Program-made: the position numbers and the translations under genes
Notes under the pieces: model-generated
Databases searched by the model: none
Told to the model about the DNA's origin: nothing
What the model saw: only the letters and a program-made list of their open reading frames with translations
Assembly: GCA_040269895.1 (NCBI GenBank)
Contig: CP158568.1
Span: 3,008,716 to 3,072,715, forward strand
DNA: 64,000 nt
Direction: 5' to 3'
Source: Ancalomicrobiaceae bacterium S20
GTDB taxonomy: Bacteria; Pseudomonadota; Alphaproteobacteria; Rhizobiales; Ancalomicrobiaceae
Shown: piece after piece, positions 26,953 to 35,838 of the stretch
How positions within the stretch are numbered: the stretch's first letter is position 1
How the letters are laid out: each line of letters opens with the position of its first letter

Positions 26953-28089
26953 ATGGCCGCAGTCGGCATGGCCGCAGCTGGTACGGCGCCGGAGGGCATC
27001 GTTCGACGGGAACTGCCGTCGAACGATCCTGCGCCGTTTCATGGCGCCGCGACGAGCCCGATCCGCCTGCTCCAGCACGATCCCAGGGTGCTCGAAGCCG
27101 CGTTCTCGGCTGCCAAGCTCGGCGTCTGGGAATGTACGCTGCCGGATGAGCGTCTGCAGTGGTCCGACGCGGTGCGCGACATCTTCGAAGTGCCGCGCGG
27201 CATAGCGTTGAGCCGGGACGCGATCGTGTCCTGCTACGCGCCGGAGGCCTCCTCCGAGCTCGGTCGACTGCGCAGCGAGGCGATCGCGCGCGGCGTAGGC
27301 TTCGAATTCGACGCCGAGATCGTCACCCTGCGCGGCACGCGCAAATGGATCCGCATCACGGCGAGCGTCGAGGTCGTCGACGGCACGCCGGTGCGGATCT
27401 TCGGCATCAAGCGCGACATCACAGAAGAACGCCGGCTGTTCGAGCGGCTGCGCTATCTCGCCGAATGCGACACGCTGACCGGCCTCGCCAATCGCGCCTC
27501 CTTCAATGCCGCGCTCGCCGACCTCCGTGCCGCTGCCCGCCACGGAACGGGCGACGTCGCGCTGCTGCTGATGGATCTCGACGGGTTCAAGAGCATCAAC
27601 GACACCCACGGCCATCACTGCGGCGACGACGTGCTGCAGGTCACGGCGCGCCGGCTCGAGCGGGCCTGTCCGAAGGCGCGGCTGGTCGCGCGCATCGGCG
27701 GCGACGAATTCGCCGTGCTGATCGAGGCCGATCGCGCCGCCGCGGCGACCATCGCGGCACGGATCGTCGCGGCCGTCGCCGAGCCGATCGACGACGGCGA
27801 GGCCACCTACCGGGTCGGCGCCTCGATCGGCATCGCCTTCCTCGGCGCCTCCGGACCGGATCGCTTCGTCCGCGACGCCGACGCCGCGCTCTATGCCGCG
27901 AAGGCGGCAGGGCGCAACACGTTCCGGATGTTCGACGCCGAACATCTGCGCTCGCTCGCGGCCGCCGCCGGCGCGCGAGGGGTGGACGCGTCCGAATTCG
28001 GCACCCCCGGTCTGGGAACACCAGGGCTGGGAACACCGGGTTTGGGAACACCCGAGAGCGGCCCCGCGCTGCGCAAGCTGCGCAGCTGA
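26953..28089 (+). CDS. PAS-GGDEF diguanylate cyclase
   Basis: A 378-residue protein with a PAS domain (about 45-155: WECTLPDERLQWSDAVRDIF, then a PAC segment ending GIKRDITEERRLFERL) and a GGDEF domain (about 165-335). The active site GGDEF is at 249-253, preceded by MDLDGFKSINDTHGH. No RxxD inhibitory site is present, so it may lack product feedback. It probably makes c-di-GMP in response to a PAS ligand. The C terminus ends in four GTPGL-type repeats. An in-frame TTG at 26896 has a box spaced too closely, whereas ATG 26953 has a GGGGAC box eight bases ahead. A further ATG lies at 26968. It is transcribed alone and converges on mutL. Confidence 0.88.
   Translation: MAAVGMAAAGTAPEGIVRRELPSNDPAPFHGAATSPIRLLQHDPRVLEAAFSAAKLGVWECTLPDERLQWSDAVRDIFEVPRGIALSRDAIVSCYAPEASSELGRLRSEAIARGVGFEFDAEIVTLRGTRKWIRITASVEVVDGTPVRIFGIKRDITEERRLFERLRYLAECDTLTGLANRASFNAALADLRAAARHGTGDVALLLMDLDGFKSINDTHGHHCGDDVLQVTARRLERACPKARLVARIGGDEFAVLIEADRAAAATIAARIVAAVAEPIDDGEATYRVGASIGIAFLGASGPDRFVRDADAALYAAKAAGRNTFRMFDAEHLRSLAAAAGARGVDASEFGTPGLGTPGLGTPGLGTPESGPALRKLRS
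28000..28053 (+). repeat. 15-base tandem repeat in the 3' end of the PAS-GGDEF gene
   Basis: Three full units and one partial unit of a 15-base repeat encode GTPGL-GTPGL-GTPGL-GTP. GGA and ACA codons, otherwise rare here, recur in each later unit, which suggests recent expansion. Confidence 0.85.
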
Positions 28090-28104
28090 TCCGGTCCCAA
28101 CGAG

Positions 28105-28125
28105 CGCCCGACCGGCGGTCGGGCG
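28105..28125. terminator. Stem-loop between convergent PAS-GGDEF and mutL genes
   Basis: A perfect 9-bp stem (28105-28113 with 28117-28125) and a 3-base loop. There is no real T tract on either strand, so the terminator role is inferred from position only. Confidence 0.4.
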
Positions 28126-28126
28126 T

Positions 28127-30153
28127 TCAGCGCCGTCCGAACAGGCGTTCGATATCGCCGAGCTTCAGCTCGACCCAGGTCGGCCGGCCGTGGTTGCACT
28201 GGCCGGAATTGGGCGTCGCCTCCATCTCGCGCAGCAGCGCATCCATTTCCTCGGGCCGGAGCCTGCGGCCGGTGCGCACCGAGCCGTGACAGGCCATGGT
28301 CGAGAGGATGCGGTGCAGCCGCTCCTCCAGCCGCGAGGAGCGGTCCCACTCGGCGAGATCATCGGCGAGATCGCGGATCAGGCCGCGCAGGTCGATCGGA
28401 CCGAGCATCGACGGCGCCTCGCGGATCGCGACCGCGGTCGGGCCGAAGCCCTCCAGCACCAGCCCGGCCTCGGCGAAGGCCGCCGCCTCGGCGACCAGAC
28501 GCTCGACGTCCTCTTCCGGCAGTTCGACGATCTCCGGAATCAGCAGGATCTGCCGGGCGACGCCCTTGGCGGCGAGCGCGGCCTTCAACCGCTCGTAATT
28601 GAGCCGCTCATGCGCGGCATGGGCATCGACGATGACGATCCCGTCCTCGGTCTGCGACACGATGTAATTGGCATGGAGCTGCGCGCGCGCCGCGCCGAGC
28701 GGCCGGTGCACGCGCTCCTCGTCGAGCGGTGTCGCGTGGCCGCGCGTGTCGCCCGAGGGCTCTGCCAGCACGGAGAGGGCGATCGCTGCCGCCGACGGCA
28801 ACTCCGGCGTGACGCCGTCCTCGTGGAAGGCTGCGTCATTGGCCGCGATATCGGCCGGGCTCCAGGCCGCTCCGCCCGTGCCGTCCGCCGGGCGGAACGG
28901 CGAGGCGCGCCAGTCGAAGCCGATGTCGCGCGCGGCCGGCACGGCGTCGTTCCAGGCCGCGGGACGGCCGGAATGGACGCGGAAGCCGGCGCTCTCCTCC
29001 ATGGCCGGTCCGGAGGCCCCGCCTGACCGCCGGCCGGCGCCGCACCGGCCCAACTGCCCGGTCGCCAACCGGCGCCCTGCCAAGCGGCCCCCTGTGCTCC
29101 GCCGAGCCCCGGCCGCAGCGCGGCCAGCGTGGCGGAGCCGCCGGTCGTCGACGAGCGGTGCCCTGCGCGCGCCAAGGCCTCGCGGATCGCGCCGACCAGC
29201 AGGCCGCGCACGAGACCGCCTTCGCGGAAGCGCACGTCGGCCTTGGTCGGGTGGACGTTGACGTCGACCTCGTGCGGATCGAGCCTGAGGTCGAGCACCA
29301 GCACCGGATGGCGATCGCCGGCCATGACATCGGCATAGGCGCCGCGGATCGCGCCCATGAGAAGCTTGTCGCGCACGGGACGGCCGTTGACCATCAGGTA
29401 CTGCTGGGTCGAGGCGGCGCGATGGAACGTCGGCAGGCCGACATGGCCGACGAGCCGGACGCCCTCGCGCTCGGCATCGACGGGCACGGAATTCTCGGCG
29501 AAGTCGGCGCCGATCACCGCCGCGATACGGGCGATCCAGGCGTCGTCGCCGGTCTGCGCCGAGAGTTCCAGCGCGCTGCGATCGGCGCCGGCGAGCGAGA
29601 AGCGCACGTCGGGGCGCGACAGTGCCAGACGCTTGACGATCTCGGTGATCGCGGCGGCTTCGGCGCGCTCGGTCTTCAGGAACTTCAGCCGCGCCGGCGT
29701 GGCGAAGAACAGGTCGCGCACCTCGACACGGGTGCCGCGGCTCAGCGCCGCCGGGCGCGGCTCGATCTTGTCACCGCCTTCGATCGCGATCTCCCAGCCG
29801 TGCGGCTCGCTCGCATGGCGGGTCGCGATCGCGAGCCGCGCGATGGCGCCGATCGAGGGCAGCGCCTCGCCCCTGAATCCGAGCGTCTCGATCGTCAGCA
29901 GGTCGTCGTCGGCGAGCTTGGAGGTGCAATGGCGTTCGACGGCGAGGTCGAGATCCTCGCGCGTCATGCCCGAGCCGTCGTCCGTGACGCGGATCAGCGT
30001 CTTGCCGCCGCCCGCGGTGACGATCTCGATGCGCGCGGCGCCGGCATCGAGGGCGTTCTCGACCAGTTCCTTGACGACGCTCGCCGGCCGCTCGACGACC
30101 TCGCCGGCCGCGATGCGGTTGATCGTCACTTCGGAGAGCTGGCGGACGGGCAT
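28127..30153 (-). pseudogene. mutL: DNA mismatch repair protein MutL, frameshifted
   Basis: The MutL coordinator of mismatch repair, a GHKL ATPase that links MutS to the downstream repair steps. The N-terminal ATPase domain is complete: [41 protein letters not shown] and [12 protein letters not shown], then VDVNVHPTK. The C-terminal dimerisation domain ([24 protein letters not shown] and [10 protein letters not shown]) is in another frame. At 29017-29020 the CCCC run is one base short. Adding one C restores a linker reading [14 protein letters not shown] and a normal protein of 675 residues. As written, the protein loses its C-terminal dimerisation domain and should be non-functional. Start ATG at 30153 after GAGGAAC. 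Confidence 0.92.
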
Positions 30154-30326
30154 TCTCGGTTCCTCGTGCGGGCCGGCATTCTCGCGGATTCGCCCGCCCG
30201 CGTCACGCCGAACCGAATGGAGCCGGATCGCGGCGGGATGCGGCCATCTCCCCGCCTCCATTGCGGAACCGCGCCGCGACCGCTACTGATCCGGCGCCTT
30301 TGCGAGCAACACGAGATCCGAGCCCG

Positions 30327-31202
30327 ATGACCTTCACGCCCGCCCCGCCGCCGCTGATCGCCGGCCTCTCCGAGATCGCTTCCGGCTATTCCGCGCTGAT
30401 CTGCGACGTCTGGGGCGTCATCCACAATGGCGTCGCGGCGTTTCCGGGCGCGATCGAGGCCTTGACGGCGTTCCGGCGCGGCGGCGGCCGGGTCTGCCTC
30501 GTCACCAACGCGCCGCGGCCGAATGCGCCGATCCACGAACAGCTCGCGCAGTTCGGCGTGCCGCGCGACGCCTACGACGACATCGTGACTTCCGGCGATG
30601 TCACGCGCCACCTGCTCGCCACGCGCGGCGAGCGGTCGCTCGTCCATATCGGCCCGGAGCGCGATCTCGGCCTCTATGACGGCCTGCACCTCGAACTCAC
30701 GGCGGACGATGCCGGCGAGATCATCTGCGTGACCGGGCTCAATGACGATACAGTCGAGACCCCCGAGGATTACCGCGACCGGCTCGCGGCGCTCGCGGCG
30801 CGCGGCCTGACGCTCGTCTGCGCCAATCCCGACATCGTGGTCGAGCGCGGCCACCAGCTGATCTGGTGCGCCGGCGCGCTGGCGAAGCTCTACGAGGAAC
30901 TCGGCGGCCGGGTCGAGATGCTCGGCAAGCCGTTCTCGCCGATCTATGCCGAGGCGCTGACCCGTCTGGAGCTCGCGGCCGACCGCGTCGTGGCGAAGTC
31001 GGAGATCCTGGCGATCGGCGACGGCCTGCCGACCGATGTCCGCGGCGGCGTCGCGCAGGGCATCGACGTGCTGTTCGTCACCGCCGGCATCCACGCGGCC
31101 GACTTCGGCGCGCCCGAGACGCCCGACATGACCAAGGTCGCCGCGCGTCTCGCCCGCGAAGGGCTGGCCGCCCGCGCGGCGATCCCGCGGCTGGCGTGGT
31201 GA
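30327..31202 (+). CDS. HAD superfamily phosphatase, TIGR01459-type (HAD-IIA)
   Basis: A 291-residue member of the HAD-IIA sugar-phosphatase-like group specific to alphaproteobacteria. It has motif I DVWGVIHNG with the nucleophilic Asp (an unusual Trp replaces the more common LDGV form, as is typical for this subgroup), motif II VTNAPRP, a Lys in GKPFSPIY, and motif III/IV GDGLPTDVRGG. Probably a cytosolic phosphatase for a small phosphorylated metabolite. The ATG at 30327 (MTFTPAPPPL) is the family-like start. Codons from 30261 are also open. It converges on the M16 pair 35 bases away. In related genomes this gene often lies near ribF, which here is about 9 kb away. Confidence 0.87.
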   Translation: MTFTPAPPPLIAGLSEIASGYSALICDVWGVIHNGVAAFPGAIEALTAFRRGGGRVCLVTNAPRPNAPIHEQLAQFGVPRDAYDDIVTSGDVTRHLLATRGERSLVHIGPERDLGLYDGLHLELTADDAGEIICVTGLNDDTVETPEDYRDRLAALAARGLTLVCANPDIVVERGHQLIWCAGALAKLYEELGGRVEMLGKPFSPIYAEALTRLELAADRVVAKSEILAIGDGLPTDVRGGVAQGIDVLFVTAGIHAADFGAPETPDMTKVAARLAREGLAARAAIPRLAW

Positions 31203-31237
31203 GCCGATGGGCCGAGGCGCCGCGCTGAAGCGCCGGC

Positions 31238-32572
31238 TCAGCTCGCGCTCGGACCGACGGTCACGAAGGTGACCGGGTTCGACAGGATGCGCTTGGCCAC
31301 GCGCTTCACGTCGGCGAGCGTCACGGCGGAGATCTGGTCGTTGCGCTTGTCGATGTAGTCGATGCCGAGATCGTCGATCTGGATCGCCAGCAGCTGGCCG
31401 GCGATCTTGTCCGAGGTGTCGAAGCGCAGCGCGTAGGAGCCGATGATGTACTCCTTCGCCTTGTCGAGCTCCTCCTGCGTCGGGCCCTGCTCGGCCATCC
31501 GCTTCAGCTGTTCCTTGATGATGCCGATCGTCTCGCCGACCTTGTCGGCCCGCGTCCCCACGCCGCCGACGAACAGGCCGGCGTGCTCGAACGGCGCGAG
31601 GCCGGTCGAGATCGTATAGGCGAGGCCGCGCTTCTCGCGCACCTCGGTGTAGAGCCAGGACGAGAAAGTGCCGCCGCCGAGGATGTGGTTCATCACGTAA
31701 GCCGCCTGGAAGTCGGCATCGCGGCGCTTCAGTCCCTCGGTGCCGAAGCGTACGGTCGCCTGGGGGATCGCCATGGTATCGGCGACGGTGGCGCCGAGCG
31801 CGAGCTTGGCTTCCGGAACCTCCTTCAGCGAGCCCTTGTCCGGCAGGCCCGCGAACAGCTTGTCGAGCAGCGGCGCCAGCGTCTTGGCATCGATCGCGCC
31901 AACCACGGCGACCTTCAGACCGTCGCGGGCGAAGGTGTTCCTGTGGAAGCTGCGAACATCGTCGGCGGTAATCGCCTGGATCGACTGTTCCGAACCGCTC
32001 GACAGCCGGCCATAGGGATGGTTGCCGAACACGGTGCGGCCGAACAGATGGCCGGCGACGGCATCCGGATCCTTCAGCTCGCGCCGCGCGCCGGCGATCG
32101 CCTGCCGGCGCATGCGCTCGATCGCGTCGGCGTCGAAGCGCGGCTTGTTCAGCGACAGGGCGAGCAGGTCGAAGGCCTTGTCCTTGGTCTCGGCCATCAT
32201 CTTCATCTGGCCGTAGAACCGGTCGCGGCCGTCCTCGAAGCTCATCTCGGCCGAGATGTCGTCGAGTGCGGTCTGGAACTGCTGGCCGGTCATGTCGCCG
32301 GCGCCCTCGTCCATCAGGGTCGAGACCAGGTTGGCGACGCCCTCCTTGCCGTCCGGATCCTGCGACGAGCCGCCCTTGAAGGCGAAGTTCAGCGCGATCA
32401 GCGGCACGGTGTGCTCTTCGACGAGCCAGGCTTCGATGCCGCCGGGGCTGACCACACGCTGGATGGTGGTCGCTGCGGCCGGAGCGGCGCTGACGCCGGT
32501 CAGCACGCCGACGGCAAGCACGGCGGCGACGAGTGCGCGGGGGGGACGAGTGAAGATCGAATGAAACGTCAT
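31238..32572 (-). CDS. M16 family zinc-peptidase-like protein, non-catalytic subunit
   Basis: A 444-residue exported M16 (pitrilysin/processing peptidase-like) protein. A signal peptide (about residues 1-33, hydrophobic LVAAVLAVGVLTGVSA then AxA) points to the periplasm. The region that should hold the HxxEH zinc motif reads NLVSTLMDEGAGDM, so the metal ligands are absent. The C-terminal half keeps the M16 glycine-rich part and the YTEVREKRGLAYTI signature. By analogy with two-subunit M16 enzymes, it should form a heterodimer with the upstream catalytic partner. The ATG at 32572 follows a GGGAGA box, and the gap to the partner gene is 142 bases. Confidence 0.88.
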   Translation of the reverse strand: MTFHSIFTRPPRALVAAVLAVGVLTGVSAAPAAATTIQRVVSPGGIEAWLVEEHTVPLIALNFAFKGGSSQDPDGKEGVANLVSTLMDEGAGDMTGQQFQTALDDISAEMSFEDGRDRFYGQMKMMAETKDKAFDLLALSLNKPRFDADAIERMRRQAIAGARRELKDPDAVAGHLFGRTVFGNHPYGRLSSGSEQSIQAITADDVRSFHRNTFARDGLKVAVVGAIDAKTLAPLLDKLFAGLPDKGSLKEVPEAKLALGATVADTMAIPQATVRFGTEGLKRRDADFQAAYVMNHILGGGTFSSWLYTEVREKRGLAYTISTGLAPFEHAGLFVGGVGTRADKVGETIGIIKEQLKRMAEQGPTQEELDKAKEYIIGSYALRFDTSDKIAGQLLAIQIDDLGIDYIDKRNDQISAVTLADVKRVAKRILSNPVTFVTVGPSAS

Positions 32573-32714
32573 GGCGCTCGGATCTCCCGGGCTTGTCTTC
32601 GGAGGGCCGGCGGCAAAGGGGCCGCCCGGCTCGAAACGGCTCAATCTCAAGCGCGGCACGAACGGGGCCGTGCCGGAACACGCGACCGCGGCACCAACCG
32701 CGGGGAGAGCACCG

Positions 32715-34268
32715 TCAGTCGATCGCGGTGCCCAGGCCGCCCGACAGGAGCCCCGGCTCGCCGTAGCGGATCGGGCCGCCCATCGGCATGCCGGCGAAGG
32801 GCGCGCGGGCGCCGAGCTTGCGGCCGGTCGGCGGGGCGCTCTGCAGGTAACCCGTGACGCTGCGCTCGGCGAGCAGATACTTGGTCGCCGCCGCCTTCAC
32901 GGCTTCCTTGTCGACGGCATAGATGCGGCTCGGCCAGGACTGGATCTGCTGGACGCTGAGGCCGGTCGCGAGACCGGCGCCGAAGATCCGCGCCAGCGTC
33001 GCCTGATTGTCCTGGGCACGCACGGCCTCGGCGACGATCTTCTTCTTCGAGCGGGCGATCTCCTCGTCGGAGAGGCCGTTCTTGATGACGTCGGCGAGCA
33101 CGGCGTCGATCGCCGCGCGCAACTCGTCGAGCGAGACGCCGTCGCGCGGCGTCGCGTAGACCATCAGCTTGTTGTCGTCGTAGGAGGTCGACAGGTACCA
33201 GGCACCGGCGGAGCTGGCGACGCCCTTCTCGACCACCAGTTCGCGGTAGAGCCGGCTGGTCGAGCCGGAGCCGAGCACGTCGGCGAGCACATCGAGCGCC
33301 TCGGATTCACCCGGCGCCGCGGTGCGGGTCGAGGGCACCAGATAGGCCCGGCGCAGGCTCGGCTGGCTGACGCGCTCGTCGGCGAGCGTCACCGAGCGGG
33401 CGGCGTCAGGCTCCGGATCCTGCGGCCGCTCGCGCACGCCCGGCTCGGCGCGGCGCGCGACCTTGCCGTAGGTGTCCTCGGCGAGCTTCTTCACTTCGGC
33501 CGCGTCGACGTCGCCGGCGACGACCAGGATCGCGTTGTTCGGCGTGTACCAGCGATTGTAGAAGGCGAGCGCCTCCTTGTAGTTCATCTTCTCCATCTCA
33601 TGCCGCCAGCCGATCACCGGCACGCGGTACGGATGGTTCGGATGCAGCATCGCATCCATCTGCTCGGAGAGCAGCGCCGACGGGTCGTTGTCGGTGCGCA
33701 TCGAGCGTTCCTCGAGCACGACCTGCAACTCCGGGCGGGCGATCTCGTCGCTGAGCACGAGATTGGCCATCCGGTCGGCCTCGAGCTTCATGACGAGGCC
33801 GAGGCGCTCCTTGGCGACGCGCTGGAAATAGGCGGTGTAGTCGTTGGAGGTGAAGGCGTTTTCCTGACCGCCGACCGAGGCGACGATCTTGGAGAAGGCG
33901 CCGATCGGGTAGTCCTTGGTGCCCTTGAACATCAGGTGTTCGAGGTAGTGCGCGATGCCGCTCTTGCCCGGCTGCTCGTCGGAGGCGCCGACCTTGTACC
34001 AGACCATGTGGGTCACGACCGGCGCGCGGCGGTCGGGGATGACCACGACGGTCATGCCGTTCGCCAGCGTGAAGCTCTCGACCTTCGATCCGATGGTCGG
34101 CGCCCCCGGCAGCGTCGTGCCGGTCGGCGCGGTCGCACCGGGGCCGGTTTCGGCCTGTCCCGGCACACCCAGAAGGGCGACGCCGGCGAAGAGGACCGCC
34201 GCGAAGCTCACGGTTCGACGGCTGAGGAACGACGGGCGGGACTGACGGGCCGGGGCGGTCGGGATCAC
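32715..34268 (-). CDS. M16 family zinc metallopeptidase, catalytic subunit
   Basis: A 517-residue periplasmic insulinase-type peptidase. An N-terminal signal sequence (SFAAVLFAGVALLG, then GQA) is followed by the catalytic HYLEH motif (His107, Glu110, His111) in KSGIAHYLEHLMFKGT, and about 76 residues later the third ligand within LQVVLEERSM. The second M16 domain has the usual SRLYRELVVEKG segment. The start is GTG at 34268 with an AGGAGG box about ten bases ahead. Together with the downstream non-catalytic M16 gene it forms an active/inactive pair, common in this order. The substrate is unknown, probably misfolded or signal-type peptides in the periplasm. Confidence 0.91.
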   Translation of the reverse strand: MIPTAPARQSRPSFLSRRTVSFAAVLFAGVALLGVPGQAETGPGATAPTGTTLPGAPTIGSKVESFTLANGMTVVVIPDRRAPVVTHMVWYKVGASDEQPGKSGIAHYLEHLMFKGTKDYPIGAFSKIVASVGGQENAFTSNDYTAYFQRVAKERLGLVMKLEADRMANLVLSDEIARPELQVVLEERSMRTDNDPSALLSEQMDAMLHPNHPYRVPVIGWRHEMEKMNYKEALAFYNRWYTPNNAILVVAGDVDAAEVKKLAEDTYGKVARRAEPGVRERPQDPEPDAARSVTLADERVSQPSLRRAYLVPSTRTAAPGESEALDVLADVLGSGSTSRLYRELVVEKGVASSAGAWYLSTSYDDNKLMVYATPRDGVSLDELRAAIDAVLADVIKNGLSDEEIARSKKKIVAEAVRAQDNQATLARIFGAGLATGLSVQQIQSWPSRIYAVDKEAVKAAATKYLLAERSVTGYLQSAPPTGRKLGARAPFAGMPMGGPIRYGEPGLLSGGLGTAID

Positions 34269-34524
34269 GGACGGGCGTCCTCCTGGGTGCGACGCGTCGC
34301 CCGTGGCGGCCGGCGGCGTCGAAAGGCTGATTGCTCACATGTGAGGTGAGCCTTCAGGCGAAATATGGGCACCGAATCGGCCGCGTCGACACCCCCGCCT
34401 CACCTTCGCGTGAAGGAAACCGCTGCGGCAAGGGCGCGGGTCGCGTCAGAACGCGTCTGGGCATCCGTTCGAGCGGACGCACGGCCGTGTAAACGTCGAT
34501 GAGAACAAGGTCCGCGGCGGGGCC

Positions 34525-35154
34525 TCAGAAGGGCCACCAGGACGACTTCTGCTCCGGCGGCAGCTCCACCGGCGCGTTGGCCGAGGGCTTGCGGTACTCG
34601 ACCGGCGGCTCGATCAGCGTCTGGCGCTGGCCCGGGTTCTCGGCGCGCTTGATCGCCTCGGCGGTGGCGACGCTCTGGCCGCGCATCTCGTCCGGCGTCA
34701 GCGGGCGGCCGACCTCGCGGTCGTTCACCGGCCGGCCTTCGGCCTGACCGGCACCCTTGATGCGGTACTTGGCGAGTTCGTCCGGCGTCCAGGCCTTGGA
34801 CGGGTCCTTCTCGTTCTTCATCGCCTCCTGACGGCGCTCCTCGGCGACGTCTTCCGGATTGCGCGGGAAGGCGCCGGAGACCGTGCCCGACTGCGGCGAC
34901 GGCAGGTCGCGCTTCGGCGGCACCACCAGGGTCGCACGCGGCTTGTAATCGATCGGCTTCTCGTGCGGGTCGATGGCGCCGAGCGAGGTCATGATCGACT
35001 TGACGGCATTCTGCTCGAGCGACCGGTCGTTGGAGCCCTCTTCCTCGAACTGCGGACCGCTGGCGCAGCCGCCGAGGCCGAGCACGACACCGAAGGCGGC
35101 GATGGGAACGAAGCGACGGGCCGTGCGGCTCAGGGCGTCAGACTTGATCGTCAC
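34525..35154 (-). CDS. Putative outer-membrane-type lipoprotein of unknown function
   Basis: A 209-residue lipoprotein. The N terminus has a charged start, a hydrophobic stretch (FVPIAAFGVVLGLG) and a lipobox LGGC with the acylated Cys at about residue 30. The mature part is polar, Pro/Glu/Lys rich, and ends KSSWWPF. Position 2 after Cys is Ala, so no Asp retention signal is seen and outer-membrane sorting is likely. It resembles the lipoproteins of the DUF3035 kind that sit beside lspA in related genomes, but I am not certain of the family. The GTG start at 35154 is weakly supported. It lies between lspA and the M16 genes on the same strand. Confidence 0.75.
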   Translation of the reverse strand: MTIKSDALSRTARRFVPIAAFGVVLGLGGCASGPQFEEEGSNDRSLEQNAVKSIMTSLGAIDPHEKPIDYKPRATLVVPPKRDLPSPQSGTVSGAFPRNPEDVAEERRQEAMKNEKDPSKAWTPDELAKYRIKGAGQAEGRPVNDREVGRPLTPDEMRGQSVATAEAIKRAENPGQRQTLIEPPVEYRKPSANAPVELPPEQKSSWWPF

Positions 35155-35283
35155 GAGACTTCCACTCCCAACCGGCCCAACGGCCGCACTCCACCGACAT
35201 CGTCGCCGCGCTCTCGTCCGAGGGCGGTCGCGCCCGAGTCCGAACGTCGGCAGCCGCGCGCAAAAGACGCGGCTTCACAAACG

Positions 35284-35838
35284 TCAGGAAGACCCCGACT
35301 TTGTGGCGCCGTCATGGCTCGGCGCGACGGAGTCATACAGGAGGCCGATCACCCCGGCAACGATCCACACATCGGCGAGATTGAAGACGTACCAGGAGAT
35401 CGAGCGGTCCGGCAGGAACAGGTGCACGAAATCCACGACCGCGCCGGCCCAGGCGCGATCGATCGCGTTGCCGATCGCCCCGCCGATGATCAGGCCGAGC
35501 GAGACGACGACGAGCTTCGAATGCGAGCGGACCAGCCAGACCGCCATCAGGACCGCGGCCACCACGGAGAGCACCACCAGCAGCCAGCGGCCGATATCGG
35601 TGCTCTGCTGCAAGAGGCCGTAGGAGATGCCGTAGTTCCAGACCAGCCGCAGCTCGGCGAAGGGCGCGATCGCGATCGGGCCGTGTTCGCCGAAATCGAC
35701 GCCGTAGAGCAGCCAGAGCTTCGAGGCCTGATCGGTCACGAGGCCGAGGAAGGCCACGGCGAAGCCGAGGGCGGCGAACCGCCCTCGCGCCTGATCCGAC
35801 CCCGGCACTTGCGCTTGCGGCGTCATGCTGTCGCTCAT
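35284..35838 (-). CDS. lspA: Lipoprotein signal peptidase LspA (signal peptidase II)
   Basis: A 184-residue inner-membrane aspartyl protease that removes signal peptides from diacylglyceryl-prolipoproteins. It has four hydrophobic segments, an N-terminal LVTDQASK motif, and the two catalytic Asp boxes [10 protein letters not shown]...VVDFV and FNLADVWI. The N-terminal 20 residues before the first helix are polar. The ATG overlaps the ileS stop by four bases (35835-35838), indicating coupling. The next gene downstream encodes a lipoprotein that would be its substrate. Confidence 0.95.
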   Translation of the reverse strand: MSDSMTPQAQVPGSDQARGRFAALGFAVAFLGLVTDQASKLWLLYGVDFGEHGPIAIAPFAELRLVWNYGISYGLLQQSTDIGRWLLVVLSVVAAVLMAVWLVRSHSKLVVVSLGLIIGGAIGNAIDRAWAGAVVDFVHLFLPDRSISWYVFNLADVWIVAGVIGLLYDSVAPSHDGATKSGSS

